Assembly: GCF_002741055.1 (NCBI RefSeq)
Contig: NZ_CP016809.1
Coordinates: 5,558,501-5,622,500, forward strand
DNA length: 64,000 nucleotides
Source of the DNA: Paenibacillus ihbetae
GTDB taxonomy: Bacteria; Bacillota; Bacilli; Paenibacillales; Paenibacillaceae
Direction: 5' to 3'
Below the pieces are notes generated by a model. That model was not told the DNA's origin and made no database searches. It was given only the letters and a program-made list of their open reading frames with translations. Below, piece by piece: positions 9,049 to 18,174 of this stretch. Positions within the stretch are counted from its first letter, which is position 1. Every line of letters begins with the position of its first letter. A program made the position numbers and the translations under genes.

Positions 9049-10026
9049 ATGCAGACCTATGAGCAAGAGCTGCAGCAGGTAAAGTCGTTTCTGCTGGAGC
9101 ACGATGACTATTTGGTTGTGTCGCATGTTCAGCCCGATGGAGATGCAGTCAGTTCCACCCTTGCGGTGGGCTGGCTTCTCTCATGTCTGGGCAAGAAATT
9201 CACGATGATCAATGAAGGACCGATCCCCAAACGGATGAACATGCTGTGGCATGCCGGGGATATTATCAACGGGTCGGAAGAGCCGCCGGACCGCATGTTT
9301 ACGCATGTGATCTGCGTGGATTGCGCGGACTTTGCCCGGGTAGGAAACGTCCGGACGCTGTTTGCAGAGGACGCAACCATCGTGAACATCGACCACCATC
9401 CCACCAATGACCGGTACGGATCCGTTAACCTTGTACTGCCTCAAGCTGCGGCGACGGCTGAAATTCTCTATGATTTGTTGAATGCATGCGGGATAACCTG
9501 GGATGCCGAGATTGCTGCTGCCGTCTATACGGGGCTTCTGACTGATACCGGAGGTTTCCGTTATACGAACACGTCGCCTAAAGTGATGAGCATTGCCTCG
9601 GAGCTGCTCGGCCATGGCGTGAACGGGCCGGAGCTCGCGGAGATTCTGCTGGAAGAGATGACCCTTCCCCAGATGAAGGTGCTTGTTGAAGCGCTGAATA
9701 CGCTTCGGGTGTCGGAGGACGGTAAAATCGCATGGGTACACATCACCCCGGATCATATGGAACGCTGCGGCGCAGCCAGCGAGGATCTGGAGGGGATTGT
9801 CAATTATCCCCGCAACATTCAAGGCGTCGAGGTCGGAATCTTGTTTAAGCTTCTGAAATCCGGTATCGTGAAGGTTAGCCTTCGTTCCGCCGGAAAGGTC
9901 GATGTAGCCGCTCTTGCCCAAGGTTTCGGAGGCGGCGGTCATGTCCGGGCTGCCGGCTGCAGTCTGGAGGGGCCTTTGGAGGATGTTATCCCTCGCGTTG
10001 TGGAGCAGGTGAGATTACGGTTATGA
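9049..10026 (+). CDS. nrnA: DHH-family oligoribonuclease / pAp phosphatase NrnA
   Basis: Degrades very short RNA oligomers and dephosphorylates 3'-phosphoadenosine 5'-phosphate. 325 residues, with a DHH domain (DHH triad at 115-117 and an upstream HVQPDGDAVSS metal-binding loop) and a C-terminal DHHA1 domain ending in the GGGGH substrate-binding motif at 294-298. The start follows AAAGGAGAG. In B. subtilis nrnA (ytqI) is elsewhere on the chromosome, while here it is inserted between rbfA and truB, overlapping truB by four bases (ATGA). The position suggests co-expression of nanoRNA clearance with translation and RNA-modification genes. Confidence 0.94.
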   Translation: MQTYEQELQQVKSFLLEHDDYLVVSHVQPDGDAVSSTLAVGWLLSCLGKKFTMINEGPIPKRMNMLWHAGDIINGSEEPPDRMFTHVICVDCADFARVGNVRTLFAEDATIVNIDHHPTNDRYGSVNLVLPQAAATAEILYDLLNACGITWDAEIAAAVYTGLLTDTGGFRYTNTSPKVMSIASELLGHGVNGPELAEILLEEMTLPQMKVLVEALNTLRVSEDGKIAWVHITPDHMERCGAASEDLEGIVNYPRNIQGVEVGILFKLLKSGIVKVSLRSAGKVDVAALAQGFGGGGHVRAAGCSLEGPLEDVIPRVVEQVRLRL

Positions 10027-10937
10027 CAGAACTGGAAGGTATCTTGGCTGTGCATAAGCCCGCCGGCTGGACATCGCATGATGTGGTAGCCAAAGTAAGG
10101 GGGATTGTCCGCATGAAACGGATTGGCCATACGGGTACGCTGGATCCCGAGGTTACGGGAGTGCTGCCGCTGTGTTTGGGCAGAGCGACGCGAGTCGTGG
10201 AGTATATGCAGGAGCTGCCGAAGGAATACGAGGCTGTTCTGCGACTTGGATATGCTACGGATACGGAGGATGTCACAGGTACGGTTATTGAAGAGGCAGA
10301 CAGCGTGCAGGTGACGAGGGAGGAAGCGGAGCAAGCGCTGAATTCCTTTGTCGGTGAGATTTCCCAGGTTCCCCCAATGTATTCCGCTGTCAAGATAAAC
10401 GGCAAGCGGCTGTATGAGCTTGCGCGTGAAGGGAAGACCGTGGAACGCAAAAGCCGGACCGTTACCATTCATGAGATTGAGATGACCGGCTTTGACGCCA
10501 GCGGCGCCTATCCCGAAATATCGTTTCGGGTGCTGTGCTCCAAAGGTACATATATCCGCACATTGTGCGTGGATATCGGCCGCAAGCTCGGCGTTCCTTC
10601 CGTCATGGTTCGGCTTGTACGCACGATCTCGGCCGGCATTCCGGCAGCCGATTGCCTGACTCTTGACACCATCGAACAGCTTATGAAGGAAGGACAGCTT
10701 CAGAATAAGCTGATTCCGGTCGACCGGGCGGTCTCCCATCTTCCTGCTCATACCGTATCGGATGAGAAGGCTGAAGCTGCTCTGCAAGGACAGCGCTTGT
10801 CCGCCAGAGCCGTGGAACCCCGGGTCGAAAGCGACGAGCCGATCAGGCTCTATGACAGCCAAGAAAGATTTCTTGGAATCTACAAACGGCAGGCCGAATC
10901 AGGGGCGATCGTGCCGGTGAAGGTCTTCTCAAGATAA
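10023..10937 (+). CDS. truB: tRNA pseudouridine-55 synthase TruB
   Basis: Makes pseudouridine 55 in the T-loop of tRNAs. 304 residues. The catalytic aspartate is Asp41 in the GHTGTLDPEVTGVLP motif, and a C-terminal PUA-like RNA-binding region follows. The start codon overlaps the nrnA stop (ATGA), indicating translational coupling. Placed between ribosome-maturation genes and ribF as in other Firmicutes. Confidence 0.97.
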   Translation: MTELEGILAVHKPAGWTSHDVVAKVRGIVRMKRIGHTGTLDPEVTGVLPLCLGRATRVVEYMQELPKEYEAVLRLGYATDTEDVTGTVIEEADSVQVTREEAEQALNSFVGEISQVPPMYSAVKINGKRLYELAREGKTVERKSRTVTIHEIEMTGFDASGAYPEISFRVLCSKGTYIRTLCVDIGRKLGVPSVMVRLVRTISAGIPAADCLTLDTIEQLMKEGQLQNKLIPVDRAVSHLPAHTVSDEKAEAALQGQRLSARAVEPRVESDEPIRLYDSQERFLGIYKRQAESGAIVPVKVFSR

Positions 10938-10972
10938 ATGTTTGTTCTAGTTGGATGGAGGTGAGAGAAAAC

Positions 10973-11926
10973 ATGAGAATTGTATCATTATCCTACCCTG
11001 TAAATCCGGAGACCGTAACGGAGGCCGGCGTGCCAAAAGTTGCGGCGATTGGACAATTTGACGGTCTGCATCTGGGTCATGAGAGCGTGATTTCGACAGC
11101 TGTCGGAATTGCGCGGGAGCAAGGGCTTCCTGCCGCCCTGATCACCTTCTATCCCCATCCCAAAGATGTGATCGGCAAAGGAAATTATGAGGGCTATCTT
11201 ACTCCCCAAGCGGATAAAGAAAAGCTGTTGCAGGAGATGGGCATCGATATCGTGTATGTGGTGGAGTTCAACAAAGCATTCTCGGAAGTCAGCCCGGAAG
11301 CGTTCGTATCGGACATGCTGCTCCCGCTCTCGCTGCAGACGGCCGTGGTCGGATTTGATTTCCGCTTTGGACATAAGGGAGCGGGAGATGCCGTCAAGCT
11401 TCAGGCTTTGAGCGAAGGGGCGATGTCTGTCGTTACCGTTCCGCCGTTCTTAGTGGATGGAGAGAAGGTAGGCAGCTCCTCCATCCGGATTGCGCTGCAG
11501 ACCGGACAGCTTGCGGATGCCAACCGGTGGCTCGGACGAAATTACAGCATCCGCGGTACCGTCATCCACGGGGAGAAGCGCGGAAGACAGATCGGCTTTC
11601 CGACGGCGAATCTCGAGCTGACGGATCCGTACGTCATCCCGGCCCTCGGCGTGTACGCCGTGCGTGCACGCTCGGATCAGGAGGGGAGCTGGATTGCCGG
11701 CGTCATGAACGTCGGCGTCAAGCCAACGTTCCATGAAGGCATTACGAAGCCGATTTTCGAGGTGCATCTTTTTGATTACAGCGCCGATCTATACGGTCAG
11801 GTCATGACGGTGGAGATGGTTCAATATATTCGGAAAGAGCATAAGTTCGAATCGGTTCAGGAGCTTGTGGAGTGGATTCACCGCGATGCGGTCGAAGCCC
11901 GCAAAATTATGAAGGACATCGAATAG
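10973..11926 (+). CDS. ribF: bifunctional riboflavin kinase / FAD synthetase
   Basis: Phosphorylates riboflavin to FMN and adenylates FMN to FAD. 317 residues: an N-terminal nucleotidyltransferase domain (GQFDGLHLGHESV near residue 26) and a C-terminal flavokinase domain (GRQIGFPTANLEL). The start at 10973 is chosen over the ATG at 10955 because GGAGGTGA (10957-10964) lies eight bases before it and overlaps the earlier ATG. Called ribC in B. subtilis. No FMN riboswitch is visible, as expected since it is transcribed from upstream. Confidence 0.96.
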   Translation: MRIVSLSYPVNPETVTEAGVPKVAAIGQFDGLHLGHESVISTAVGIAREQGLPAALITFYPHPKDVIGKGNYEGYLTPQADKEKLLQEMGIDIVYVVEFNKAFSEVSPEAFVSDMLLPLSLQTAVVGFDFRFGHKGAGDAVKLQALSEGAMSVVTVPPFLVDGEKVGSSSIRIALQTGQLADANRWLGRNYSIRGTVIHGEKRGRQIGFPTANLELTDPYVIPALGVYAVRARSDQEGSWIAGVMNVGVKPTFHEGITKPIFEVHLFDYSADLYGQVMTVEMVQYIRKEHKFESVQELVEWIHRDAVEARKIMKDIE

Positions 11927-11960
11927 GGCAGCTGGCTTTTCGGTAAATTAGCGGATCGGA

Positions 11961-11990
11961 TTTTCTTTTTTCGGAAAAGTATGCTATACT
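11961..11990 (+). promoter_or_regulatory. extended -10 promoter for rpsO
   Basis: TATACT at 11985-11990 preceded by TGC (extended -10). The -35 region (TTTTCT at 11961) is poor. It stands about 100 bases before the rpsO start, leaving room for a structured leader. Confidence 0.6.
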
Positions 11991-11997
11991 CTTAGAG

Positions 11998-12094
11998 GTT
12001 GCCCGGGATACGGGCAATTTAACCTTGGCTTGGATGTTTGATCTCACCGTCGGTATCTGGGCCAACGGCGATTATGACGAAGGAGGTGAACAGG
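11998..12094 (+). promoter_or_regulatory. structured rpsO leader, candidate S15 autoregulatory element
   Basis: A 7-bp hairpin (TTGCCCG 11999-12005 with CGGGCAA 12011-12017) is followed by a segment in which TCACC (12044-12048) can pair with GGTGA (12085-12089) of the Shine-Dalgarno sequence, with an inner CCGT/ACGG pairing. S15 represses its own translation by binding such leader structures in several bacteria, including Geobacillus; that this leader does so is inferred. Confidence 0.5.
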
Positions 12095-12364
12095 ATGGCA
12101 TTGACTCAAGAACGTAAACAACAACTGATTGACGAGCACAAAACTCACGAGTCCGATACAGGATCTCCAGAGGTGCAGATCGCTATCCTAACGGAAAACA
12201 TTACGAACTTGACTGACCACTTGCGTACGCACAAGAAGGATCATCATTCCCGCCGTGGATTGCTGAAAATGGTCGGCCAACGCCGTAAGTTGCTTGCATA
12301 CTTGAAAAACAAGGATGTAAAACGTTACAGTGCTTTGATCGAGAAGCTTGGATTGCGTCGCTAA
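12095..12364 (+). CDS. rpsO: 30S ribosomal protein S15
   Basis: Primary 16S rRNA-binding protein of the small-subunit platform. 89 residues, the standard length, with the conserved [10 protein letters not shown] and [12 protein letters not shown] segments. The start at 12095 follows an ideal AAGGAGGTGA; the frame is open further upstream only because the leader lacks stops. It has its own promoter, leader and terminator, so it is monocistronic between ribF and pnp, the same order as in B. subtilis. Confidence 0.98.
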   Translation: MALTQERKQQLIDEHKTHESDTGSPEVQIAILTENITNLTDHLRTHKKDHHSRRGLLKMVGQRRKLLAYLKNKDVKRYSALIEKLGLRR

Positions 12365-12388
12365 TCATCCATAGGATTTACCGAAAAC

Positions 12389-12443
12389 AGCCTGGTTGTC
12401 CACTGTCCTTCTTGGAACGACAGCGGCACAACCGGGCTCTTTT
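12389..12443 (+). terminator. rpsO terminator
   Basis: AGCCTGGTTGT (12389-12399) pairs with ACAACCGGGCT (12428-12438), with CTTTTC after it and a second small hairpin in the long loop. Confidence 0.8.
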
Positions 12444-12777
12444 CTAAGTAATATGGAATTTGCTTTCGTTTGCCCGCTTTCCTGCAGGGCGATGCCGTTA
12501 TTCATAAGCTGAGGCCTTGCTGCGAAAGATATTCACATAGATATTGAAGTACCTGACTTCGCCTTCCATATGCTTTTATGCTTCTGCCGGCGTTTCCCGC
12601 TTGTGCAATCGGGAGCTCCAAGGTGAGACCGTTGTTATTCGTACATAGGTTCGAGCAATAGAATCCAAGGAGCCTCCGATCGTTCAACCGGGCGGCATTA
12701 TTAAAGATGACGCTGTTTTTGGCAATACTGAAAGCTAGAAGACGACAAAAAATTTTATCCCTATGAGGAGGGAATAC
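12444..12777. other. gene-free leader region of pnp
   Basis: About 330 bases between the rpsO terminator and pnp. I see no convincing ORF: the only one over 60 codons is on the minus strand, lacks a ribosome-binding site and resembles nothing I know. No consensus promoter is evident. It probably contains the pnp promoter and a long 5' leader; pnp leaders are RNA-processing targets in E. coli, but no clear long hairpin could be assigned here. Confidence 0.4.
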
Positions 12778-14871
12778 ATGGAAACTAGTGTTGAAATGCA
12801 GCTTGGCGGAAGACCTCTCGTACTCGAAACCGGTCGGCTGGCTAAGCAGGCGAATGCGGCTGTTATGGTCCGTTACGGCGATACGGCAGTTCTCTGTACG
12901 GTAACGGCTTCAAGCGAGCCGAAGGATTTGGATTTCTTCCCGTTAACGGTGAACTATGAGGAAAGATTGTACGCGGTCGGCAAAATCCCCGGCGGATTCA
13001 TCAAGCGGGAGGGCAGACCGAGCGAGAAGGCAATCCTTGCAAGCCGCTTGACTGACCGTCCGATTCGTCCGCTGTTCCCGGAAGGCTTCCGTAACGATGT
13101 TCAGGTCCTTAATCTCGTCATGAGCGTGGATCAGGACTGCGAGCCGGAAATTGCCGCGATGATCGGTACCTCTGCAGCGCTCAGCATTTCCGATGTTCCG
13201 TTCAACGGACCGATCGGCGGCGTGGCGGTAGGACGCGTTAACGGCAATTTTGTCGTGAACCCTACGATTGCAGAGCAGGAAGCCAGCGACATTTATCTTG
13301 TCGTAGCAGGTACGAAAGACGCGATCATGATGGTGGAGGCCGAAGCCAATGAGGTTCCGGAAGAAGTAATGCTGGAAGCGATCATGTTCGGTCATGAGGA
13401 AATCAAGAAGATCGTGGCCAAGATCGAGGAATTGGTGGCTGTTGCCGGCAAGGAGAAGATGGAAGTCAAGCTCCATGCCGTAGACGAAAACGTTGATCGC
13501 GAGGTTCGCGAGTTTGCGGAGGCCCGCCTTGTCGAAGCCGTTCGCATTGAAGAGAAGCATGCCCGTCAGGATGCCATCGATGCGATTAATGAAGAGACTT
13601 ACGCCGTATTCGAGGAAAAATATATTGAAACGCCGGAACTTCTGAAGGATGTTAAAGAGGTTCTTCACGATATCGTGAAGGAGGAAGTCCGTCGTCTCAT
13701 CACGCATGACAAGGTTCGTCCGGATGGACGCGGTCTGTCCGAGATTCGTCCGATCGAATGCGATACGGGCCTGCTTCCTAGAACCCACGGCTCCGGCTTG
13801 TTCACGCGCGGTCAAACGCAGGCGCTCAGCGTATGTACTTTGGGTGCGCTCGGCGATGTCCAGATTCTTGACGGCATCGACTTGGAGGAAACCAAGCGTT
13901 TCATGCACCATTATAACTTCCCGCCGTTCAGCGTAGGTGAGGCTCGTCCGCTCCGCGCGCCAGGTCGCCGGGAAATCGGACATGGTGCCTTGGGTGAGCG
14001 TGCACTGAGCAAGGTCATTCCCAATGAAGCCGAGTTCCCGTATACGATTCGCCTGGTATCGGAAGTGCTTGAATCGAACGGTTCGACTTCCCAGGCGAGC
14101 ATTTGCGCAAGCACGCTGGCAATGATGGACGCCGGTGTACCGATCAAAGCGCCTGTAGCAGGCGTAGCCATGGGCTTGATCAAGGACGGAGAGCATGTAT
14201 CCATTCTGACGGACATCCAGGGGATGGAAGACCATCTCGGGGATATGGACTTCAAGGTTGCCGGAACGCCGGACGGGGTTACCGCCATTCAGATGGATAT
14301 CAAAATCGACGGCATCGACCGCGCGATTTTGCAGGAAGCACTCCAGCAAGCAAAGGAAGGACGTATGCATATCCTCGGCAAGATGATGGAAGTCATCAAA
14401 GAACCGAGAGCAAGCTTGTCCCAATATGCGCCTAAGATCATTACGATGCAGATCAATCCGGACAAAATCCGCGATGTTATCGGAGCCGGCGGCAAGATTA
14501 TCAACAAAATCATTGAGGAAACCGGCGTGAAGATCGACATCGAGCAGGACGGACGCGTATTTATCGCTTCCTCGAATGAAGAGATGAACCGCAAAGCCCT
14601 CACGATTATCGAAGGCATTGTAAAGGAAGTCGCGGTCGGCGAAATCTACACCGGTACCGTCAAGCGGATCGAAAAGTTCGGCGCGTTCGTGGAAATTCTG
14701 CCTAACAAAGACGGACTGGTTCACATTTCCCAACTGTCGACCGAACGGGTGGCGAAGGTGGAGGATGTGGTTGCCATTGGCGACGTCATCACCGTTAAGG
14801 TCACGGAAATCGATCAGCAAGGACGCATTAACCTGTCGCGCAAAGCGGTTTTGACGGCAGAAGCGAAGTAA
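12778..14871 (+). CDS. pnp: polyribonucleotide nucleotidyltransferase (PNPase)
   Basis: Phosphorolytic 3'-5' exoribonuclease and component of RNA degradation complexes. 697 residues: two RNase PH domains (about 1-230 and 310-545) separated by an all-helical domain, then a KH domain (about 553-612, containing [12 protein letters not shown]) and an S1 domain (about 622-690). The start at 12778 follows GAGGAGG; the earlier ATG at 12763 overlaps that ribosome-binding site. Followed by its own terminator. Confidence 0.98.
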   Translation: METSVEMQLGGRPLVLETGRLAKQANAAVMVRYGDTAVLCTVTASSEPKDLDFFPLTVNYEERLYAVGKIPGGFIKREGRPSEKAILASRLTDRPIRPLFPEGFRNDVQVLNLVMSVDQDCEPEIAAMIGTSAALSISDVPFNGPIGGVAVGRVNGNFVVNPTIAEQEASDIYLVVAGTKDAIMMVEAEANEVPEEVMLEAIMFGHEEIKKIVAKIEELVAVAGKEKMEVKLHAVDENVDREVREFAEARLVEAVRIEEKHARQDAIDAINEETYAVFEEKYIETPELLKDVKEVLHDIVKEEVRRLITHDKVRPDGRGLSEIRPIECDTGLLPRTHGSGLFTRGQTQALSVCTLGALGDVQILDGIDLEETKRFMHHYNFPPFSVGEARPLRAPGRREIGHGALGERALSKVIPNEAEFPYTIRLVSEVLESNGSTSQASICASTLAMMDAGVPIKAPVAGVAMGLIKDGEHVSILTDIQGMEDHLGDMDFKVAGTPDGVTAIQMDIKIDGIDRAILQEALQQAKEGRMHILGKMMEVIKEPRASLSQYAPKIITMQINPDKIRDVIGAGGKIINKIIEETGVKIDIEQDGRVFIASSNEEMNRKALTIIEGIVKEVAVGEIYTGTVKRIEKFGAFVEILPNKDGLVHISQLSTERVAKVEDVVAIGDVITVKVTEIDQQGRINLSRKAVLTAEAK

Positions 14872-14910
14872 TCGCGGGCATGGACTGAGCGTCCGTAACA
14901 GCAAATGAAG

Positions 14911-14943
14911 AAAGAGACAGAACCTGATTCTGGCTCTTTTTTT
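14911..14943 (+). terminator. pnp terminator
   Basis: AAAGAG-A-CAGAA pairs with TTCTG-G-CTCTTT around CCTGA, running into seven T. Confidence 0.85.
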
Positions 14944-15052
14944 GCGTCTTGCAGCGGATTAAGGAGGACTCCTGGACGATGTTCAGCATAGCCACCCAAG
15001 TGGCGAGCAGGGATGGGCACCCCCAGCCCGGGGCTGCAGCTCTACTTTCGGC

Positions 15053-15081
15053 TCATAATTCCGGAGCCCGGCACATAAAAT
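15053..15081 (+). promoter_or_regulatory. candidate sigma-E (mother-cell) promoter for ylxY
   Basis: TCATAAT (15053-15059), a 14-base spacer and CATAAAAT (15074-15081) closely match the sigma-E consensus. The start of transcription would be near 15088, about 29 bases before ylxY. Confidence 0.6.
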
Positions 15082-15116
15082 GGGACAAAGCTGCCTGAGG
15101 GAGAGTGGGAGAGCCC

Positions 15117-16115
15117 ATGAAAGATAAGAAAATCGCCGTGCTCCTGACCGGTACCGCGTTGGTATCGGCTGCCGCCGTGTTCAGCGGCGCGTGGGGGTAT
15201 GTGTCCGGACTTGAGCCTGCGGCCAATGCAAGGCTCGTGAACAGCAGCAGTCTTACGGGAGCGGTAGTGGATGTGGAGCTGCTCAATCAGATCGAGGCTG
15301 TGGCGGCCAAGAAAAGAGTGGAGCCTGTGGACGCGAGAGTGGATCGAGTATGGGAGGCAATCCCCGGCTATAACGGGCTCGAGGTCGATGTGGAGGCAAC
15401 CTATAATCTGGCTGTCAAGAACCGGGGGGAGGGCGAGAGCCTCCCGCTCGTATATCGTGAAATTCCGGCCAAAATAACGCTGAACGACCTGGATCTTGCA
15501 TCTCACCCGATCTATCGGGGGAATCCGAATAAACCGATGGTGTCGCTCATGATCAATGTTGCGTGGGGCAACGAATTTCTGGAGCCCATGCTGAATACGC
15601 TCGATGAGGAGAATATCAAGACCACCTTCTTCCTCGACGGCAGCTGGCTCAAGAAAAATCCGGAGCTCGCAGGCGAGATTGTCAAGCGGGGCCATGAAGT
15701 CGAGAACCATGCCTATACCCATCCCAATATGAGCCGTTTAAGCAGGGAACGCGCCGATATGGAAATTGCGAAAACGCAGGAGCTGCTAAAGACCAGTTTA
15801 GGGGTGGAAAATCAATGGTTTGCGCCCCCTTCCGGCGATTTCAACAAGCAGACGGTAGCGATTGCCCATGCCCGGGGGCTGAAAACGGTGCTGTGGACGC
15901 TGGATACCGTGGATTGGCAGCATCCGGCACCGGAAGCGGTCGTTCAGAAAATAAGCAGCAAGGTCGAACCAGGCTTCCTCATTCTCATGCATCCCACGGA
16001 CTCCTCCTCGAAAGCGTTGAAGGGAATGATTGACGGCATACGGGCCAAGGGCCTGACGATCGGCACGGTCAGCCAGACGCTTTCGCCTGACCGGGTTATG
16101 CCGGGCGGAACTTAG
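15117..16115 (+). CDS. ylxY: YlxY-type polysaccharide deacetylase family protein, probably non-catalytic
   Basis: Secreted or membrane-anchored NodB-fold protein of the sporulation-associated deacetylase family. 332 residues with an N-terminal hydrophobic signal/anchor (about 7-30) and the NodB domain from about 140. The metal-binding His pair H198-x3-H202 (HAYTH) is kept, but motif 1, normally TFDDG, reads MINVAWGN at 145-152, so the catalytic and metal-binding aspartates are gone. The ATG at 15117 is preferred over the GTG at 15105 because GGGAG precedes it. Lies between pnp and mlpA as in B. subtilis, behind a sigma-E-like promoter. It may bind cell-wall or cortex glycan rather than deacetylate it; this is inference. 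Confidence 0.85.
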   Translation: MKDKKIAVLLTGTALVSAAAVFSGAWGYVSGLEPAANARLVNSSSLTGAVVDVELLNQIEAVAAKKRVEPVDARVDRVWEAIPGYNGLEVDVEATYNLAVKNRGEGESLPLVYREIPAKITLNDLDLASHPIYRGNPNKPMVSLMINVAWGNEFLEPMLNTLDEENIKTTFFLDGSWLKKNPELAGEIVKRGHEVENHAYTHPNMSRLSRERADMEIAKTQELLKTSLGVENQWFAPPSGDFNKQTVAIAHARGLKTVLWTLDTVDWQHPAPEAVVQKISSKVEPGFLILMHPTDSSSKALKGMIDGIRAKGLTIGTVSQTLSPDRVMPGGT

Positions 16116-16127
16116 ACATCCAAGGTG

Positions 16128-16156
16128 TTGTGGCACATGGTAAAGTTTGATAGAAT
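16128..16156 (+). promoter_or_regulatory. sigma-A-type promoter for mlpA
   Basis: TTGTGG (16128-16133), a 17-base spacer and TAGAAT (16151-16156), 67 bases before the mlpA start. Confidence 0.6.
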
Positions 16157-16222
16157 GAATGGATGGCATGAGGCTGTTAGTCAGCTGAAATGAACCTGGA
16201 TGGACAGTTAGGGGGCCCTTTC

Positions 16223-17491
16223 GTGAAAAAAATACAATTGTCAAACGGCCTGCGCGTGGTGATGGAGAGCATTCCCACAAGTCGTTCGGTATCCTTCGGC
16301 ATCTGGGTAAAGACCGGATCCCGCAATGAGACGCCGGAGATCAATGGGATTACGCATTTTATAGAGCATATGATGTTCAAAGGGACGGAGCGGTTTGACG
16401 CCCGTGCGATTGCCGAGCAGTTCGACGCGATCGGCGGAAATGTCAACGCGTTCACGGCCAAAGAGTATACCTGTTATTATGCGAAGGTATTGGATGAGCA
16501 TTTTCCGATTGCAGTCGACGTTCTTTCCGATATGTTCTTCAACTCCAAGCTGGATGCGGAAGAATTGGCGAAGGAGAAGAATGTGATTCTGGAAGAAATC
16601 GCCATGTATGAGGATACGCCGGATGATCTGGTTCATGACCTGATGTCGACGGCTGTCTATGGCGATCACCCGCTGGCATTTCCGATCCTCGGCACGAAGG
16701 AACGGCTGGAAGCGATGGATTCCGACGCGCTGCGCGCATACATGGAACAACATTACACAATCGAGAATACGGTTATTGCCCTTGCCGGCAATATCAATGA
16801 AGGAACGATCGAGCTGTTGGAGCGGCACTTCGGCGGATTTTCCAACCGCCGCGCGCCTGAGGCCCTGGAGGTGCCTTCTTTTCTGGACGGCGTCCAGTTC
16901 CGGAAGAAGAAGACCGAGCAGAATCATATTTGCATGTCGTTCCCGGGCTGCTCAATCGGCGAGGATCTTCAATATGCGATGGTGCTTCTGAACAATGCCA
17001 TCGGCGGCGGAATGAGCTCGCGGCTGTTCCAGGAAATCCGGGAGAAGCGGGGGCTTGCTTACTCGGTATATTCCTATCACAGCTCGCATGCGGACAGCGG
17101 CATGTTCACCATCTATGCGGGCACGGCGCCCAAGCAGACGAAGGACGTGCTGGACCTGACGATCGAGATGCTGCATGATCTGGCGACGAACGGCATGACG
17201 GAGCAGGAGCTTAAGAAGGGGAAGGAGCAGCTGAAGGGAAGCCTCATCCTGAGCCTGGAGAGCACCAGCAGCCGCATGAACCGGCTGGGCAAGAACGAGC
17301 TGATGCTGGGCCGTCATTACACCCTTGACGAGCTGATCAAGCGGATTGAGAAAGTTAGCATGGAGGATGTGAATGCCGTCCTCAACCGAATGTTTAATAC
17401 GCCATATGCGCTCGCAATGGTTGGAACCTCAGACAAAGCATTGAATGGACATAGGAGGAATGAATTTGTTGCATTACGTTCAAATCCATAG
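16223..17491 (+). CDS. mlpA: M16-family zinc metalloprotease (MlpA/YmxG)
   Basis: Insulinase-like processing peptidase. 422 residues; inverted zinc motif H45-F-I-E-H49 and the distal glutamate in ILEEIAMYE near 124-125 are intact, so it should be active. Two tandem M16 half-domains fill the protein. The start is the GTG at 16223 after TTAGGGGG, giving the usual family N-terminus ([14 protein letters not shown]); the ATG at 16190 lacks a ribosome-binding site. Same gene order as B. subtilis pnp-ylxY-mlpA. Its end overlaps the next gene. The natural substrate is not settled by the sequence. Confidence 0.92.
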   Translation: MKKIQLSNGLRVVMESIPTSRSVSFGIWVKTGSRNETPEINGITHFIEHMMFKGTERFDARAIAEQFDAIGGNVNAFTAKEYTCYYAKVLDEHFPIAVDVLSDMFFNSKLDAEELAKEKNVILEEIAMYEDTPDDLVHDLMSTAVYGDHPLAFPILGTKERLEAMDSDALRAYMEQHYTIENTVIALAGNINEGTIELLERHFGGFSNRRAPEALEVPSFLDGVQFRKKKTEQNHICMSFPGCSIGEDLQYAMVLLNNAIGGGMSSRLFQEIREKRGLAYSVYSYHSSHADSGMFTIYAGTAPKQTKDVLDLTIEMLHDLATNGMTEQELKKGKEQLKGSLILSLESTSSRMNRLGKNELMLGRHYTLDELIKRIEKVSMEDVNAVLNRMFNTPYALAMVGTSDKALNGHRRNEFVALRSNP

Positions 17492-17912
17492 ATTACCCGG
17501 TAATGAAGATGTGAAGCTGCCTGTGAAAATGTCCGAGCTCGCTGCAGGCTTCGACCTGCATGCCGCTGTACAGGAACCGGTGGTTCTGCAGCCGGGCGAG
17601 CGCAAGCTGATCCCGGCAGGCTTTGCCATGGCCATGCCGGCAGAGCTGGAGGCCCAAATCCGCCCTCGCAGCGGACTGGCGTTCAAGCACGGAATTACCT
17701 GCTTGAATTCGCCGGGCACCATCGATGCCGACTATCGCGGTGAAGTGAAGGTGCTGCTCATTAATTTGGGACAAGAGCCATTTACGATCGAGCGGAACGA
17801 GCGGATTGCGCAAATGGTGTTTCAGACCGTGCCTGCCGTCGCCTTTACCGAGGTGGAAGAGCTGTCCGAAACGGTTCGCGGTGCGGGCGGATTTGGACAT
17901 ACGGGGAAATAG
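17466..17912 (+). CDS. dut: dUTP diphosphatase (dUTPase)
   Basis: Hydrolyses dUTP to dUMP, keeping uracil out of DNA. About 148 residues with all five trimeric-dUTPase motifs: [33 protein letters not shown] and the C-terminal [10 protein letters not shown] arm. The ATG at 17460 is only one base from AGGAGG (17453-17458), so TTG at 17466 or 17469 is the more likely start. It overlaps the 3' end of mlpA by about 26 bases. In B. subtilis dUTPases are prophage genes and ymxH holds this place; here a housekeeping-type copy replaces it. Confidence 0.93.
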   Translation: MLHYVQIHRLPGNEDVKLPVKMSELAAGFDLHAAVQEPVVLQPGERKLIPAGFAMAMPAELEAQIRPRSGLAFKHGITCLNSPGTIDADYRGEVKVLLINLGQEPFTIERNERIAQMVFQTVPAVAFTEVEELSETVRGAGGFGHTGK

Positions 17913-17944
17913 CTCACGTTTGCGAGCTTCATGCACCGCATTGG

Positions 17945-17984
17945 AAAGCTGCTTTGGCTGTATAGCTGAAGCGGCTTTTTTGTT
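17945..17984 (+). terminator. mlpA-dut terminator
   Basis: AAAGCTGCTT pairs with AAGCGGCTTT (one G-U pair) around a 14-base loop, ending in six T. Confidence 0.85.
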
Positions 17985-18174
17985 GTTGCCGGACACCGCT
18001 GAATATGTCGCCTCTTCCGCGCGATGATGACAAATCGCGCAGCAGCGAGCCAACGCTTCTACGCGGCGCGTGCGTGCTTTCCAACGCGTGACATGGATTA
18101 TTCCCTCACCACCTTATGGGCCGCAGCATAAGATGGTCTATACATTGGTTTGAAAGAAAGGAGCGACGCCTTCC

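Noticed and set aside
10938..10972. FMN riboswitch before ribF
   Set aside because: Only 35 bases separate truB and ribF; no room for the aptamer.
12502..12687. Minus-strand 61-codon ORF in the rpsO-pnp gap
   Set aside because: No ribosome-binding site, no recognisable family, in a leader region.
14979..15098. 39-codon ORF with a strong AAGGAGG before ylxY
   Set aside because: It runs through the candidate sigma-E promoter and ends just before ylxY; its product is unlike any protein I know, so promoter DNA is the simpler explanation. Conservation of the frame would reopen the case.
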